Below are positions 25,114 to 35,227 of a DNA stretch of 41,080 nt, piece after piece (within the stretch, counting starts at the first letter, position 1; every line of letters starts with the position of its first letter). The stretch comes from an uncultured Methylobacillus sp. (lineage in GTDB: Bacteria > Pseudomonadota > Gammaproteobacteria > Burkholderiales > Methylophilaceae): assembly GCA_946478965.1 (NCBI GenBank), contig CAMLDQ010000012.1, forward strand, positions 1-41,080. The letters run 5' to 3'. The notes beneath the pieces are model-generated. The model was not told the origin of the DNA, did no database searches, and saw nothing but the letters and a program-made list of their open reading frames with translations. Both the position numbers and the translations under genes were made by a program.

Positions 25114-26709
25114 ATGGTTGTTAAAAATCTACTGAAACTGGCCCTGCTCACGCTCCCCTTGTATTTCCCCGCTTACGCCGACACCAATCTTGCCGGCGAC
25201 GTCATCACCACCCTTGACGAACCTAGCGACACACCGATACTGGACAGCCTGCAACCGGATGCGTTGCCTCCGCTGCAGGACTATACCTCCGACAGCAATG
25301 ACTCCAGCGACACCGACCTCTGGCAACGCATCAAAAGCGGCTATGCGATGCAGGATCTGCAATCGCCCTACACTTCCGTCCACGAATCCTGGTACGCATC
25401 CCGCCCCGACTATGTCAAACGCATGATTGGCCGTAGCCAGAAGTATTTGTACCACGTCGTCGAAGAAGTCCAGAAGCGCGGCATGCCGACCGAAATCGCG
25501 TTGCTGCCCATGGTCGAGAGCGCATTCAACCCCCAAGCCTACTCCCGCAGCCATGCGTCGGGTATCTGGCAGTTCGTGCCGTCCACCGGCAAGAACTTCG
25601 GCCTGAAACAGACTTGGTGGGTCGACAACCGGCGTGACATCATGGCCGCTACCGACGCGGCACTGGATTACCTGCAGAAACTGCACGTGATGTTCGGCAC
25701 ATGGGAACTGGCTCTGGCGGCCTACAATGCCGGCGAAGGCACTGTCATGCGCGCCATCGAACGCAACCGCAGGAACGGCCTGCCGACGGACTATCAAAGC
25801 CTGCGGCTGCCACCGGAAACCCAGAACTATGTGCCCAAGCTGCAAGCGGTTAAAAACATCGTGAGCCACCCCGAGCAGTTCGGCCTCAATCTTCAGCCTA
25901 TCGCCAACAAACCGTATTTCACTACGGTGAGCGCCCCCAAGCAGATTGATGTCGATGTCGCGGTGAAGCTGGCAGGGATTTCCAAGGATGAATTCGTTGC
26001 GCTGAATCCAGAGTACAACCGCCCCGTACTCACTTCAACCGGAAAAACCCACGACATCCTGCTGCCTGTCGATGCGGCAGACACCTTTACCACAAACCTG
26101 GCATCGTATGACAAGCCCTTGGTTACATGGCAAAGTTACTATGCCAAGCGCGGCGAACGCCTGGAAACCATTGCCCGGAAATTCGGCGCATCCGTGAACG
26201 AATTGCGCGAAGTAAATGACCTGCAGGAACAGGGCAAACTCAAGTCCGCGCGCCAACTCATGGTCCCGCTGCAAAGCGAATCGCCAGAAGAAATCTTTAC
26301 GGCAGAAGACTTTACGAGCAACCCAGAGGAGCAGGCTACCACCGCTTCGTTTGCAACCAAACGGCATCTGGTCAAACGTGGCGAAACCTTGTCCACTGTC
26401 GCCAAGCGCTATGGCGTTACCAGCAAGGAGTTGATGACGCTCAATCACCTGAAATCAGCCAAGGTCCGTAAAGGACAAGTGTTGCTTGTGCAAACCGAGG
26501 TCGCGTCAACGGCCTCTTCCAAGAAACCGGTTGCCGCAAAGGCGATTGCCGCAAAAACCCATTATGTGGTGCGGCGAGGCGACACCTTGTACAGCATTGC
26601 TCGCAAATTTGATGTCAGCACTGCGGATCTCAAGCGCTGGAACAAGCTGGACAGTGGTCACCTGGTTCCGGGGCGGAGACTCAATATCCAGAATCCGGAC
26701 GCCGCATAA
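25114..26709 (+). CDS. mltD: Membrane-bound lytic murein transglycosylase D with three LysM domains
   Basis: About 531 aa. Signal peptide MVVKNLLKLALLTLPLYFPA cut near AYA. The SLT catalytic domain (about 95-230) has the Glu in LLPMVESAFNPQAYS and the GIWQFVPSTGKNFGL and LALAAYNAGEGTV motifs. C-terminal LysM repeats start at YYAKRGERLETIARKFG, HLVKRGETLSTVAKRYG and YVVRRGDTLYSIARKFD. Cleaves peptidoglycan with formation of 1,6-anhydro-MurNAc. No lipobox is present, unlike E. coli MltD, so it is probably soluble in the periplasm. The importer gene follows 17 bp downstream. Confidence 0.94.
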   Translation: MVVKNLLKLALLTLPLYFPAYADTNLAGDVITTLDEPSDTPILDSLQPDALPPLQDYTSDSNDSSDTDLWQRIKSGYAMQDLQSPYTSVHESWYASRPDYVKRMIGRSQKYLYHVVEEVQKRGMPTEIALLPMVESAFNPQAYSRSHASGIWQFVPSTGKNFGLKQTWWVDNRRDIMAATDAALDYLQKLHVMFGTWELALAAYNAGEGTVMRAIERNRRNGLPTDYQSLRLPPETQNYVPKLQAVKNIVSHPEQFGLNLQPIANKPYFTTVSAPKQIDVDVAVKLAGISKDEFVALNPEYNRPVLTSTGKTHDILLPVDAADTFTTNLASYDKPLVTWQSYYAKRGERLETIARKFGASVNELREVNDLQEQGKLKSARQLMVPLQSESPEEIFTAEDFTSNPEEQATTASFATKRHLVKRGETLSTVAKRYGVTSKELMTLNHLKSAKVRKGQVLLVQTEVASTASSKKPVAAKAIAAKTHYVVRRGDTLYSIARKFDVSTADLKRWNKLDSGHLVPGRRLNIQNPDAA

Positions 26710-26726
26710 TCGCAGCCGCCACGCGC

Positions 26727-28382
26727 ATGCCAAGCCTGTCCCGAGTCACCGGACTGCTAGTCCTTCTTGCCTTAACGCTGCTGCTCAGTGCCTGCAATCA
26801 TAGCCAGCCATCTGCCGAGGTGGATTATGACAAACACTACACGGTTCAGTACGGCGGGACCCTGATCGATGCCATGAGCGGAGAGCCTAGCGGGCTGATC
26901 CCGATGATCGCGGGAGAGTCCGCCTCCTCGACTATTGCAGCCAACATCTTCAATGCACTGCTCAAATACGACAAGAATCTCGATCTTGAGGGCGAACTGG
27001 CGCAATCCTGGACAGTCTCGCCCGACCAGAGAACCATCACATTCCGACTCAAACCGGGCATGCAATGGGCTGACGGTCAGCCCCTGACCAGCAGCGATGT
27101 CCTGTTCACCTGGAAACTGGTAACGGACGACCACACCCGCACGCCCTACGGGGCCGATTACAAGCTGGTGGTCCAAGCCGAGGCGCCCGACCCGCTGACT
27201 TTCCGCGTTACCTACGGGCAGCCCTACGCCCCGGCACTCGACTCCTGGGCCGGTCTGCAAATCCTGCCGGAGCACATACTCAAGGGGCAGGATATCAATA
27301 CCACTGCGTTCGCCCGCCATCCCATCGGCAGCAACTACTACCAGCTTGCTGAATGGAAGGATGGCGAGCGTATCGTGCTGACGCGCAATGCAAGAGCAAC
27401 GCAAGGGCAAGCCCGCATCGACAAGCTGGTTTCGCGCTTCATCCCCGACCCTGCTTCGCAGTTCCTGGAACTGATGGCGGACAATATCGACACCATGAGC
27501 CTGAGTCCGATCCAGTACGCACGCATCTTCCCCGCTCGACCCGACCTGACCAAAAAAATTGGCCTGTACAAAGAACTGGGAAACGCCTATACCTATCTCG
27601 GCTTCAACCTGAAGCACAAACCTTTCGACGACAAGCGCGTGCGCCAGGCCATCAACTATGCAATCGATAAACAGGAGCTGATCGACGGCGTACTGCTGGG
27701 CCTGGGCGAACCGGTATCCTCGCCCTACAAACCTGGCACACGCTGGTCCAACCCCGACCTGCACCCCTACCCCTACGATCCGGCCAAGGCACGCGCCCTG
27801 TTGCGCGAAGCAGGTTACGAGGATCACGATGGTGATGGCATCCTGGATCGCGATGGCAAACCGCTCGCCTTTGAAATCCTGACCAACCAGAACAAGCAGA
27901 GGGAAATGAGCGCCGTGCTCATCCAACGCCGTTTGAAGGAAATCGGGATAGCCGTCAACATTCGCGTGCTGGAATGGGCAAGCTTTATCGGTCGCTTTAT
28001 CAAAACCGGCGAATTCGACGCCGTGGTGCTGGGATGGAGCCTCTCGCTCGACCCCGACCAATACAGTATCTGGCATTCATCCCAGCAGGCGCCCGGGCAA
28101 TTCAATTTCATCGGCTATAGCAATCCGGAGGTCGACCGCCTGCTAGAACAAGGGCGACTCGAACTGGATACGGAAAAGCGCATGAAAATCTATCACCAGT
28201 TTGCCAAGGTGCTGCTCGACGACAGCCCCGTCGTCTATCTCTATGCTGGCTACGGCTTGTCTGCGATACATAAGCGCGTGAAAGGCATCGCCGATCCGGC
28301 ACCACCCGCCGGAATCGGTTACAACAGTTATGAGTGGTATATCCCCGAACAACTGCGCCGCACGGAGATTTCCGCGCAATGA
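26727..28382 (+). CDS. Peptide/nickel-type ABC transporter substrate-binding lipoprotein (SBP_bac_5)
   Basis: 551 aa. Lipoprotein signal with lipobox LLSAC (Cys23). The SBP family 5 fold shows IFNALLKYDKNLDLEGELAQSW, FRLKPGMQWADGQPLTSSDV, and the later YLGFNLKHKPFDDKRVRQAI and LGWSLSLDPDQY. Probable oligopeptide, possibly murein peptide, binding given the lytic transglycosylase immediately upstream; this is contextual inference. Start ATG 26727. Its stop overlaps the permease start (ATGA). Confidence 0.93.
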   Translation: MPSLSRVTGLLVLLALTLLLSACNHSQPSAEVDYDKHYTVQYGGTLIDAMSGEPSGLIPMIAGESASSTIAANIFNALLKYDKNLDLEGELAQSWTVSPDQRTITFRLKPGMQWADGQPLTSSDVLFTWKLVTDDHTRTPYGADYKLVVQAEAPDPLTFRVTYGQPYAPALDSWAGLQILPEHILKGQDINTTAFARHPIGSNYYQLAEWKDGERIVLTRNARATQGQARIDKLVSRFIPDPASQFLELMADNIDTMSLSPIQYARIFPARPDLTKKIGLYKELGNAYTYLGFNLKHKPFDDKRVRQAINYAIDKQELIDGVLLGLGEPVSSPYKPGTRWSNPDLHPYPYDPAKARALLREAGYEDHDGDGILDRDGKPLAFEILTNQNKQREMSAVLIQRRLKEIGIAVNIRVLEWASFIGRFIKTGEFDAVVLGWSLSLDPDQYSIWHSSQQAPGQFNFIGYSNPEVDRLLEQGRLELDTEKRMKIYHQFAKVLLDDSPVVYLYAGYGLSAIHKRVKGIADPAPPAGIGYNSYEWYIPEQLRRTEISAQ

Positions 28383-29398
28383 TCCGCTATCTGTTGCAAC
28401 GCCTGTTCTGGATGGTGCCATTGCTGGTCGGCATCAGCCTGATTTCCTTCCTCATCATGCATCTCGCACCGGGCGATATCACCACCACGGAAGCAGGCTT
28501 CAACCCCAAGGCCAGTGAAGAATCCAGACAGAAGCTGCGCCAGCTCTACCATCTGGATGAACCCTTGATCGTCCAGTACGGCCTATGGCTCAAACGCATG
28601 GCCACGCTGGACTTCGGGGAATCCTTCGCCAGTCATCAGCGCCCGGTGTTCTGGCAGAAGAAAGATGAACATGGCAATGTCAAGCCAGGCATGATTCAGG
28701 AGGCGTTGCCGGTCACACTTATGATCAACGTGCTGAGCCTGTTACTCATCATGGCGGTTGCCCTGCCATTGGGGGTGATTTCCGCGCTTTACCGGAATCG
28801 GCCTCCCGATCGGGTTATCACCATATTCGTATTCGTAGGTTTCGCCGTGCCGGGCTTCTGGCTCGCACTCATCCTCATGTATTGGCTCGGAGTGGCGCAC
28901 AATTGGCTGCCGATCTCCGGCCTGCATAGCTTGGGCTACGAGCACCTCGGCAACCTGGCAAAACTCTGGGATCTGATAAGGCATCTTGCCATTCCGGTGT
29001 TCATTTCCGCCTTGAGCGGTCTGGCCGGTATCTCACTGTTCGTACGCAACGGCATGCTGGACGTACTGCATCAGGACTACATCACGACGGCACGCGCCAA
29101 GGGGCTGCCGGAAAATACCGTGCTCTATCGCCATGCCCTGCGCAATGCCTTGCTGCCGCTGATCACCCTGCTGGGGTTATCGATTCCCGGCCTTATCGGC
29201 GGCTCGGTCATCGCGGAATCGCTATTCGCCATCCCCGGGATGGGCAAGCTATTCTACGATGCCGTGCTGATGCGCGATTTCCCTGTCATCATGGGCATAC
29301 TCACCATAGGCGCTGCACTCACGCTGCTCGGCAACCTGCTCGCCGACTTGGCATATGCCTGGGCTGATCCGCGTGTCCGCCGGGGATTGACGCAATGA
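28379..29398 (+). CDS. ABC transporter permease, DppB/OppB type
   Basis: About 339 aa, six membrane helices. Begins MIRYLLQRLFWMVPLLVGIS (typical of DppB), with the BPD_transp_1 domain and the EAA-like loop DYITTARAKGLPENTVLYRHALRNALLP. ATG 28379 overlaps the preceding stop by 4 nt; the longer frame from 28334 runs inside the binding-protein gene. Confidence 0.94.
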   Translation: MIRYLLQRLFWMVPLLVGISLISFLIMHLAPGDITTTEAGFNPKASEESRQKLRQLYHLDEPLIVQYGLWLKRMATLDFGESFASHQRPVFWQKKDEHGNVKPGMIQEALPVTLMINVLSLLLIMAVALPLGVISALYRNRPPDRVITIFVFVGFAVPGFWLALILMYWLGVAHNWLPISGLHSLGYEHLGNLAKLWDLIRHLAIPVFISALSGLAGISLFVRNGMLDVLHQDYITTARAKGLPENTVLYRHALRNALLPLITLLGLSIPGLIGGSVIAESLFAIPGMGKLFYDAVLMRDFPVIMGILTIGAALTLLGNLLADLAYAWADPRVRRGLTQ

Positions 29399-30225
29399 AA
29401 CAGGCCTGGGCCAACCCGCTGACCCGCTGGGGATTCGTCATTATCGCCAGCGTGCTTCTGCTGGCTGTATTCGCACCTTGGATTGCGCCTTTCGACCCGG
29501 ATGCGATTGATGTCAAAGCCATCCTGCTTGCGCCATCCCCCACTCACTGGATGGGCACTGATGCGCTCGGGCGCGACGTCTTCTCGCGGATGCTGTTCGG
29601 TGCGCGCATCTCGCTGCTGGTCGGTTTCGTCGCGGTCGGGATCGCCACTGCCATCGGCGTCGTACTGGGTGCCATCTCCGGCTATTACCGCGGCTGGGTC
29701 GACATCGTCATCATGCGACTCGTCGACGTAATGCTGTCGATTCCGACATTTTTCCTTATCTTGGCGGTCATCGCATTTCTCACACCGTCCATCTGGAACA
29801 TCATGATCGTTATCGGCTTGACCTCATGGATGGGAGTTACGCGCTTGGTACGCGCCGAATTCCTGAGTTTACGCGAACGTGAATTCGTACTGGCTTCGGC
29901 CACACTCGGCGCCCGAGATCATCGCCTTATTTTTCGCCATTTGCTTCCCAATAGCCTTACGCCCATCATCGTCAGTTCGGTGTTGGGCGTGGCCAGCGCA
30001 GTGCTGGTGGAATCGGGGCTCAGTTTTCTCGGCCTCGGTGTACAGCCACCGCAGGCATCCTGGGGGAACATTCTCACCGACGGAAAGGAATATATCCAGT
30101 TCGCCTGGTGGCTTTCCCTCTTCCCCGGCGTCGCAATTCTGCTGACGGTGTTGGGTTATAATCTGCTGGGAGAAGGGCTGCGCGACGCGCTGGACCCGAG
30201 AACCAACGGAAAAGGAAGGAATTAA
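29395..30225 (+). CDS. ABC transporter permease, DppC/OppC type
   Basis: 276 aa. N-terminal OppC_N helix, then HWMGTDALGRDVFSRMLFGAR (a family signature) and the EAA loop REFVLASATLGARDHRLIFRH. Overlaps the DppB-like gene by 4 nt. No DppD/DppF ATPase follows; fabI comes next, and no ATPase is in the window, so the importer must borrow ATPases encoded elsewhere. Confidence 0.94.
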   Translation: MKQAWANPLTRWGFVIIASVLLLAVFAPWIAPFDPDAIDVKAILLAPSPTHWMGTDALGRDVFSRMLFGARISLLVGFVAVGIATAIGVVLGAISGYYRGWVDIVIMRLVDVMLSIPTFFLILAVIAFLTPSIWNIMIVIGLTSWMGVTRLVRAEFLSLREREFVLASATLGARDHRLIFRHLLPNSLTPIIVSSVLGVASAVLVESGLSFLGLGVQPPQASWGNILTDGKEYIQFAWWLSLFPGVAILLTVLGYNLLGEGLRDALDPRTNGKGRN

Positions 30226-31026
30226 ATGGGATTTCTCAACGGCAAGCGCGCTCTGATTGTCGGTTTACTTAGCAACCGTTCCATTGCCTACGGCATCGCG
30301 GAAGCCATGAAACGTGAAGGAGCCGAACTCGCCTTCACTTACCAGACGGAAAAATTCGAGGACCGCGTCGGCAAGCTTGCCGCCGAGTTCGGTTCCGATA
30401 TCGTCCTGCCCTGTGACGTCGCGGACGATGCCCAGATTGAAGCCATGTTTTCCCGCCTCAGCGAGCGCTGGGACGGCCTCGACATCATCGTGCATTCGGT
30501 CGCCTTTGTACCCAAAGTCGCACTGTCCGGTGACTACCTGGATTCGACGACACGGGAGTATTTCCAGATTGCGCATGACATCAGTTCCTATAGCTTTCTG
30601 GCACTGGCCAAGGCCGGATTGCCGATGATGGAGGGCCGCAACGGCGCCCTGCTGACGCTGAGCTACCTGGGCGCCGAACGCACCATGCCCAATTACAACG
30701 TCATGGGCGTTGCCAAAGCCAGCCTTGAGGCGAACGTGCGTTACATGGCGCAAAGCCTCGGCCCGCGCGGCATTCGGGTAAATGCGGTTTCCGCAGGCCC
30801 GATCAAGACCTTGGCGGCCTCCGGCATTGCCGGCTTCGACAAGATGATGGATTTCAACGAAAAGCACGCTCCGCTGCGTCGCAACGTAACCATCGAAGAA
30901 GTTGGCAACGTCTCGGCTTTCCTCTGCAGCGATCTTGCCAGCGGTGTCACTGGTGAAATTACCTATGTCGACGGCGGCATGAACACCACCGCAGCGGGTT
31001 CCGTCGAGGCCATGGTTTCCGCCTGA
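30226..31026 (+). CDS. fabI: Enoyl-[acyl-carrier-protein] reductase (NADH) FabI
   Basis: 266 aa. Last step of fatty acid elongation. SDR fold with [13 protein letters not shown] (FabI-type nucleotide motif), HSVAF, Tyr147 (SYLGAER), and the catalytic pair Tyr157 and Lys164 (Y-x6-K in YNVMGVAK). ATG 30226 directly abuts the permease stop, with AAGGAAGGA at the end of that gene, so it is probably in the same transcript. Confidence 0.97.
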   Translation: MGFLNGKRALIVGLLSNRSIAYGIAEAMKREGAELAFTYQTEKFEDRVGKLAAEFGSDIVLPCDVADDAQIEAMFSRLSERWDGLDIIVHSVAFVPKVALSGDYLDSTTREYFQIAHDISSYSFLALAKAGLPMMEGRNGALLTLSYLGAERTMPNYNVMGVAKASLEANVRYMAQSLGPRGIRVNAVSAGPIKTLAASGIAGFDKMMDFNEKHAPLRRNVTIEEVGNVSAFLCSDLASGVTGEITYVDGGMNTTAAGSVEAMVSA

Positions 31027-31027
31027 G

Positions 31028-32493
<1,466 letters not shown>

Positions 32494-32500
32494 GCCATTC

Positions 32501-32529
32501 AAAAAACAAAAAGGCGGATATCCCGCCTT
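32501..32529 (-). terminator. Terminator of ppiD (bidirectional with cheB)
   Basis: AAGGCGG (32511-32517), 5-nt loop, CCGCCTT (32523-32529). On the minus strand it is followed by TTT-G-TTTTTT (complement of 32501-32510), a strong U-run for ppiD. On the plus strand the trailing sequence is only moderately T-rich. Confidence 0.85.
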
Positions 32530-32555
32530 CTTGTCTTGGTTCCCAAACTATTAAA

Positions 32556-34460
32556 CTATTGCGACTGACTGCCGCTTCCCATCAGCCGCTGATTAAGGGA
32601 AATGTCTGCCTTATCCCGAAGGGAAACCAGATACGCGTTGGAGAACTCCTCCGTCAATGCAGTCTGCATTTCACCGCGCAGCAGATTCTTCTCGTCTTCA
32701 TCTTCGACAGTCTGGCTGTCGACCTTGCTGACGCGAATCAGCGTATACCCATTTTGCCCGTTATCCACGGCGCCATAGGCAGGAAGCGTGTCGGCATTGA
32801 TTCGGAACGCCTGCTTCATTACGGCATCGGTTAAGCCTTGCGCATTTTTCCTATCGATAATCACGTCCGGGATCCAGTCCAGTGGATAGCCTGCATCCTT
32901 GCCCATGCGCAAGGCTTCCATGACTTGCTTGCCCTTCTTCACCGCCATCGCCAAGGCTTGCTCGTGCTTAAGGAAGTCCTCGATCGCCGGGCCGACTTCG
33001 GTCAGGCTCCTCTGCGCGACGGGCTTGTAATCCACTACGCGCGCCGACAGCAGCGTATTCGGCCCAATTTCGATCGCTTCGGTATTGCGCTTGTCTTTCA
33101 AAATCTCATCGGAAAACACGGACGTCGCCAATTTCTCGCTCTTGAAGAACTTCGCCAGATCGGCACGACTCATCCAGCCGCTGGTTTGCACCTGGAGCCC
33201 GAAAGCTTTGGCCGCTGGCTCCAGACTGTCGGATTGCTCATACACCATATTGCTGAAGGTTTCAGCCTGTTCGGCAAATTTAGTACGTGATTTCTGGTAC
33301 ATCAGTTCCGCACGGATTTTTGGCTTTACCGCGTCAAAAGACTGCCCTTGCCCCTCGATTCCGGTCAGCTTGATGATATGGTAGCCAAACTGGGTCTCGA
33401 CCAGATCGCTGATGGCACCGGGCGCCATGCTGAATACCGCGTCCTCGAATGGCTTCACCATCATGCCGCGCCCAAACGTCCCCAGATCCCCGCCATTCTT
33501 GGCTGAGCCTGGATCTTGCGAATACTTCTTGGCCAACTCTGAAAATTTCTCAGGATGCTTGCGAACTTCGGCCAGGACTTCTTCCGCCTTGTCGTGCGCG
33601 GCTTTTTTACTGGCTTCGTCCGTCTTCCCGCCGAAACCGATCAGAATGTGACTCGCGCGACGCTGCTCGTCGCCTTGAAACTGGGCGGCGTTTTCGTCGT
33701 AATATTTTCGCGCCTCGTCATCGGACACCTGCATGCCTGCAATCAGGTTATTTGCGGAAAATGTGAGGTACTCCACCTTCACCTGCTCCGGCACGCGGAA
33801 CTTATCCTTGTTCTTATCATAGTAGGTTTTTACGTCGCTTTCGCTGACCTTCACCTGCGGGAGAAAATCGCTGGCATTGACGTCAGCCACGCTGACCGTG
33901 CGCTGCTGGCGATCCACACGCACAGCATTCTCAAACACGGCATTCGGGACGAATGCCGCTGCTGCAACCCCGTCCTTCACCTGCTGTACCAGCAGTTCGC
34001 CACGCATGCGGGCTTCAAACTGACTCGGAAGCAGATTGTTCTGCATCAGGACGGAGTCGTAAGCCTCCTGGGAAAACTTACCGTCCTTCTGGAATTCGGG
34101 CAACGTGACGATGAACTTGCTTAGAGACTCATCCGAAAGCGCAAAATGCTCATGCTTGACGGTTGCATTCAGCAACTTGGCAAAAATCAGCTTGTTCAGA
34201 ATGGATTGCTTGACTTCCGGGCTATCCAGCAACGCCTGGTCGACCTTGCCTTCGGATTGCATCTGGTTGCGCAGATTGCGCATCGCATTCTCGTATTCCT
34301 GCACGGTAACGTTGCTACCGTCCACCTTTGCGACCGCGACACCAGAACCAGCTTTCTGCATATACGAATCAATGCCCCACAACGCAAACGGCACAGTGAT
34401 CAGCACAAGAATCAATTTGGCCAGCCAGCCTTTGGAATGCTCTCGGAATGTTTCAAGCAT
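32556..34460 (-). CDS. ppiD: Periplasmic folding chaperone / peptidyl-prolyl isomerase PpiD
   Basis: 634 aa. One N-terminal membrane anchor ([20 protein letters not shown]), then a SurA_N-3-like chaperone region (about 40-240), a PpiC/parvulin domain (about 265-370: [53 protein letters not shown]) and a C-terminal chaperone half. Assists outer-membrane and periplasmic protein folding at the Sec exit. Located after lon-hup-tRNAs as is usual. ATG 34458-34460. Confidence 0.96.
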   Translation of the reverse strand: MLETFREHSKGWLAKLILVLITVPFALWGIDSYMQKAGSGVAVAKVDGSNVTVQEYENAMRNLRNQMQSEGKVDQALLDSPEVKQSILNKLIFAKLLNATVKHEHFALSDESLSKFIVTLPEFQKDGKFSQEAYDSVLMQNNLLPSQFEARMRGELLVQQVKDGVAAAAFVPNAVFENAVRVDRQQRTVSVADVNASDFLPQVKVSESDVKTYYDKNKDKFRVPEQVKVEYLTFSANNLIAGMQVSDDEARKYYDENAAQFQGDEQRRASHILIGFGGKTDEASKKAAHDKAEEVLAEVRKHPEKFSELAKKYSQDPGSAKNGGDLGTFGRGMMVKPFEDAVFSMAPGAISDLVETQFGYHIIKLTGIEGQGQSFDAVKPKIRAELMYQKSRTKFAEQAETFSNMVYEQSDSLEPAAKAFGLQVQTSGWMSRADLAKFFKSEKLATSVFSDEILKDKRNTEAIEIGPNTLLSARVVDYKPVAQRSLTEVGPAIEDFLKHEQALAMAVKKGKQVMEALRMGKDAGYPLDWIPDVIIDRKNAQGLTDAVMKQAFRINADTLPAYGAVDNGQNGYTLIRVSKVDSQTVEDEDEKNLLRGEMQTALTEEFSNAYLVSLRDKADISLNQRLMGSGSQSQ

Positions 34461-34535
34461 GACAGAACTCTCTTAAAGGTACGGGACGCCCGGACAATCG
34501 CAAACTTTGTCCAAGCCAAGGTTGAAAAAGGCTTG

Positions 34536-34544
34536 ACTATACCA
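34536..34544 (-). promoter_or_regulatory. Candidate extended -10 promoter of ppiD
   Basis: Minus strand TGGTATAGT: an extended -10 (TGn plus TATAGT, 34536-34541). No convincing -35 was found. It would give a leader of about 70 nt. Confidence 0.4.
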
Positions 34545-34575
34545 TAGACGCCAAGGGTCTTGGAGAGAGAACAGA

Positions 34576-34607
34576 AAAACAAAACGGCGAGCCTAAGCTC
34601 GCCGTTT
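34576..34607 (-). terminator. Rho-independent terminator after tRNA-Asp
   Basis: Perfect 11-bp stem (34582-34592 with 34597-34607, core CGGCGAGC/GCTCGCCG), 4-nt loop, and a T-rich run on the minus strand (complement of AAAAACAAAA). It lies 8 bp past the tRNA-Asp CCA end. Confidence 0.9.
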
Positions 34608-34615
34608 GTTGTCAG

Positions 34616-34692
34616 TGGCGGAGTGGACGGGACTCGAACCCGCGACCCCCGGCGTGACAGGCCGGTATTCTAACCAACTGAACTACCACTCC
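34616..34692 (-). tRNA. tRNA-Asp (GTC)
   Basis: 77 nt including an encoded CCA (34616-34618). Acceptor stem GGAGTGG/CCACTCC, T-arm GGTTCGAGTCC, anticodon GTC at 34656-34658. It is followed by the intrinsic terminator at 34576-34607. Confidence 0.97.
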
Positions 34693-34721
34693 TAAATCGG
34701 GTACTACTTTTCGGTATTTTC

Positions 34722-34797
34722 TGGTGGGTGCTGACGGGATCGAACCGCCGACATTCGCCTTGTAAGGGCGACGCTCTACCAGCTGAGCTAAGCACCC
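34722..34797 (-). tRNA. tRNA-Val (TAC)
   Basis: 76 nt with encoded CCA (34722-34724). Acceptor GGGTGCT/AGCACCC, D-arm TTAGCTCAGCTGGTAGAGC, anticodon TAC in the loop CTTACAA, T-loop GTTCGATCC. It begins 21 bp after the hup stop with no promoter in between, so it is probably processed from a hup read-through transcript together with tRNA-Asp, 29 bp further on. Confidence 0.97.
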
Positions 34798-34818
34798 TTG
34801 CCTACCGAACAAAGACCG

Positions 34819-35091
34819 CTAGTTTACAGCATCCTTGAGTGCTTTGCCAGCTCTAAATTTCGGCGAATTCGCGGCCTTGATCTTGATGGTAGCGCCGGTG
34901 CGGGGATTCCGGCCGCTGCGCGCAGCTCGCTTTCCTACATAAAATGTGCCAAATCCAATCAGGGTAACAAGATCCCCTTTTTTCAGAGCTTTGGCGATTG
35001 CAGCAGTAGTGGCATCCAACGAACGTCCAGCAGCAGCCTTGGAGAGACCTGCATCCTTGGCGATTTGATCAATCAGTTCAGACTTGTTCAC
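34819..35091 (-). CDS. hupB: DNA-binding protein HU (beta-type)
   Basis: 90 aa, standard HU length. Starts (GTG 35089-35091) [20 protein letters not shown]. Core [20 protein letters not shown] and the DNA-binding arm signature [20 protein letters not shown] upstream supports this GTG; the open extension to 35178 overlaps the promoter. It compacts and bends DNA. Confidence 0.97.
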   Translation of the reverse strand: MNKSELIDQIAKDAGLSKAAAGRSLDATTAAIAKALKKGDLVTLIGFGTFYVGKRAARSGRNPRTGATIKIKAANSPKFRAGKALKDAVN

Positions 35092-35148
35092 GAGCAATCC
35101 CCTTTCGACATTATTTGAAAAGACAGGATAACCACCCCTGTACACCGC

Positions 35149-35178
35149 TTTATAGCAAGCTGGAAAAGCCCATGTCAA
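35149..35178 (-). promoter_or_regulatory. Sigma-70 promoter of hup (and tRNA-Val/Asp)
   Basis: Minus strand: consensus -35 TTGACA (35173-35178), 18-bp spacer, -10 TATAAA (35149-35154). Predicted start near 35142, about 50 nt before the GTG. Confidence 0.75.
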
Positions 35179-35227
35179 GCCTTTCCAACCAACCAGAACA
35201 GCTTATTGACGCCCTCTTCTGACCGTC

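Noticed and set aside
27826..27860. EF-hand-like DHDGDGILDRDG in the ABC substrate-binding protein
   Set aside because: Single acidic loop in a surface region common in SBP_bac_5 proteins; no second EF-hand or flanking helices, so not called as a calcium domain.
26772..28076. 434-codon minus-strand frame opposite the ABC binding protein
   Set aside because: Composition-driven shadow of a GC-rich coding region; the plus-strand lipoprotein is well supported.
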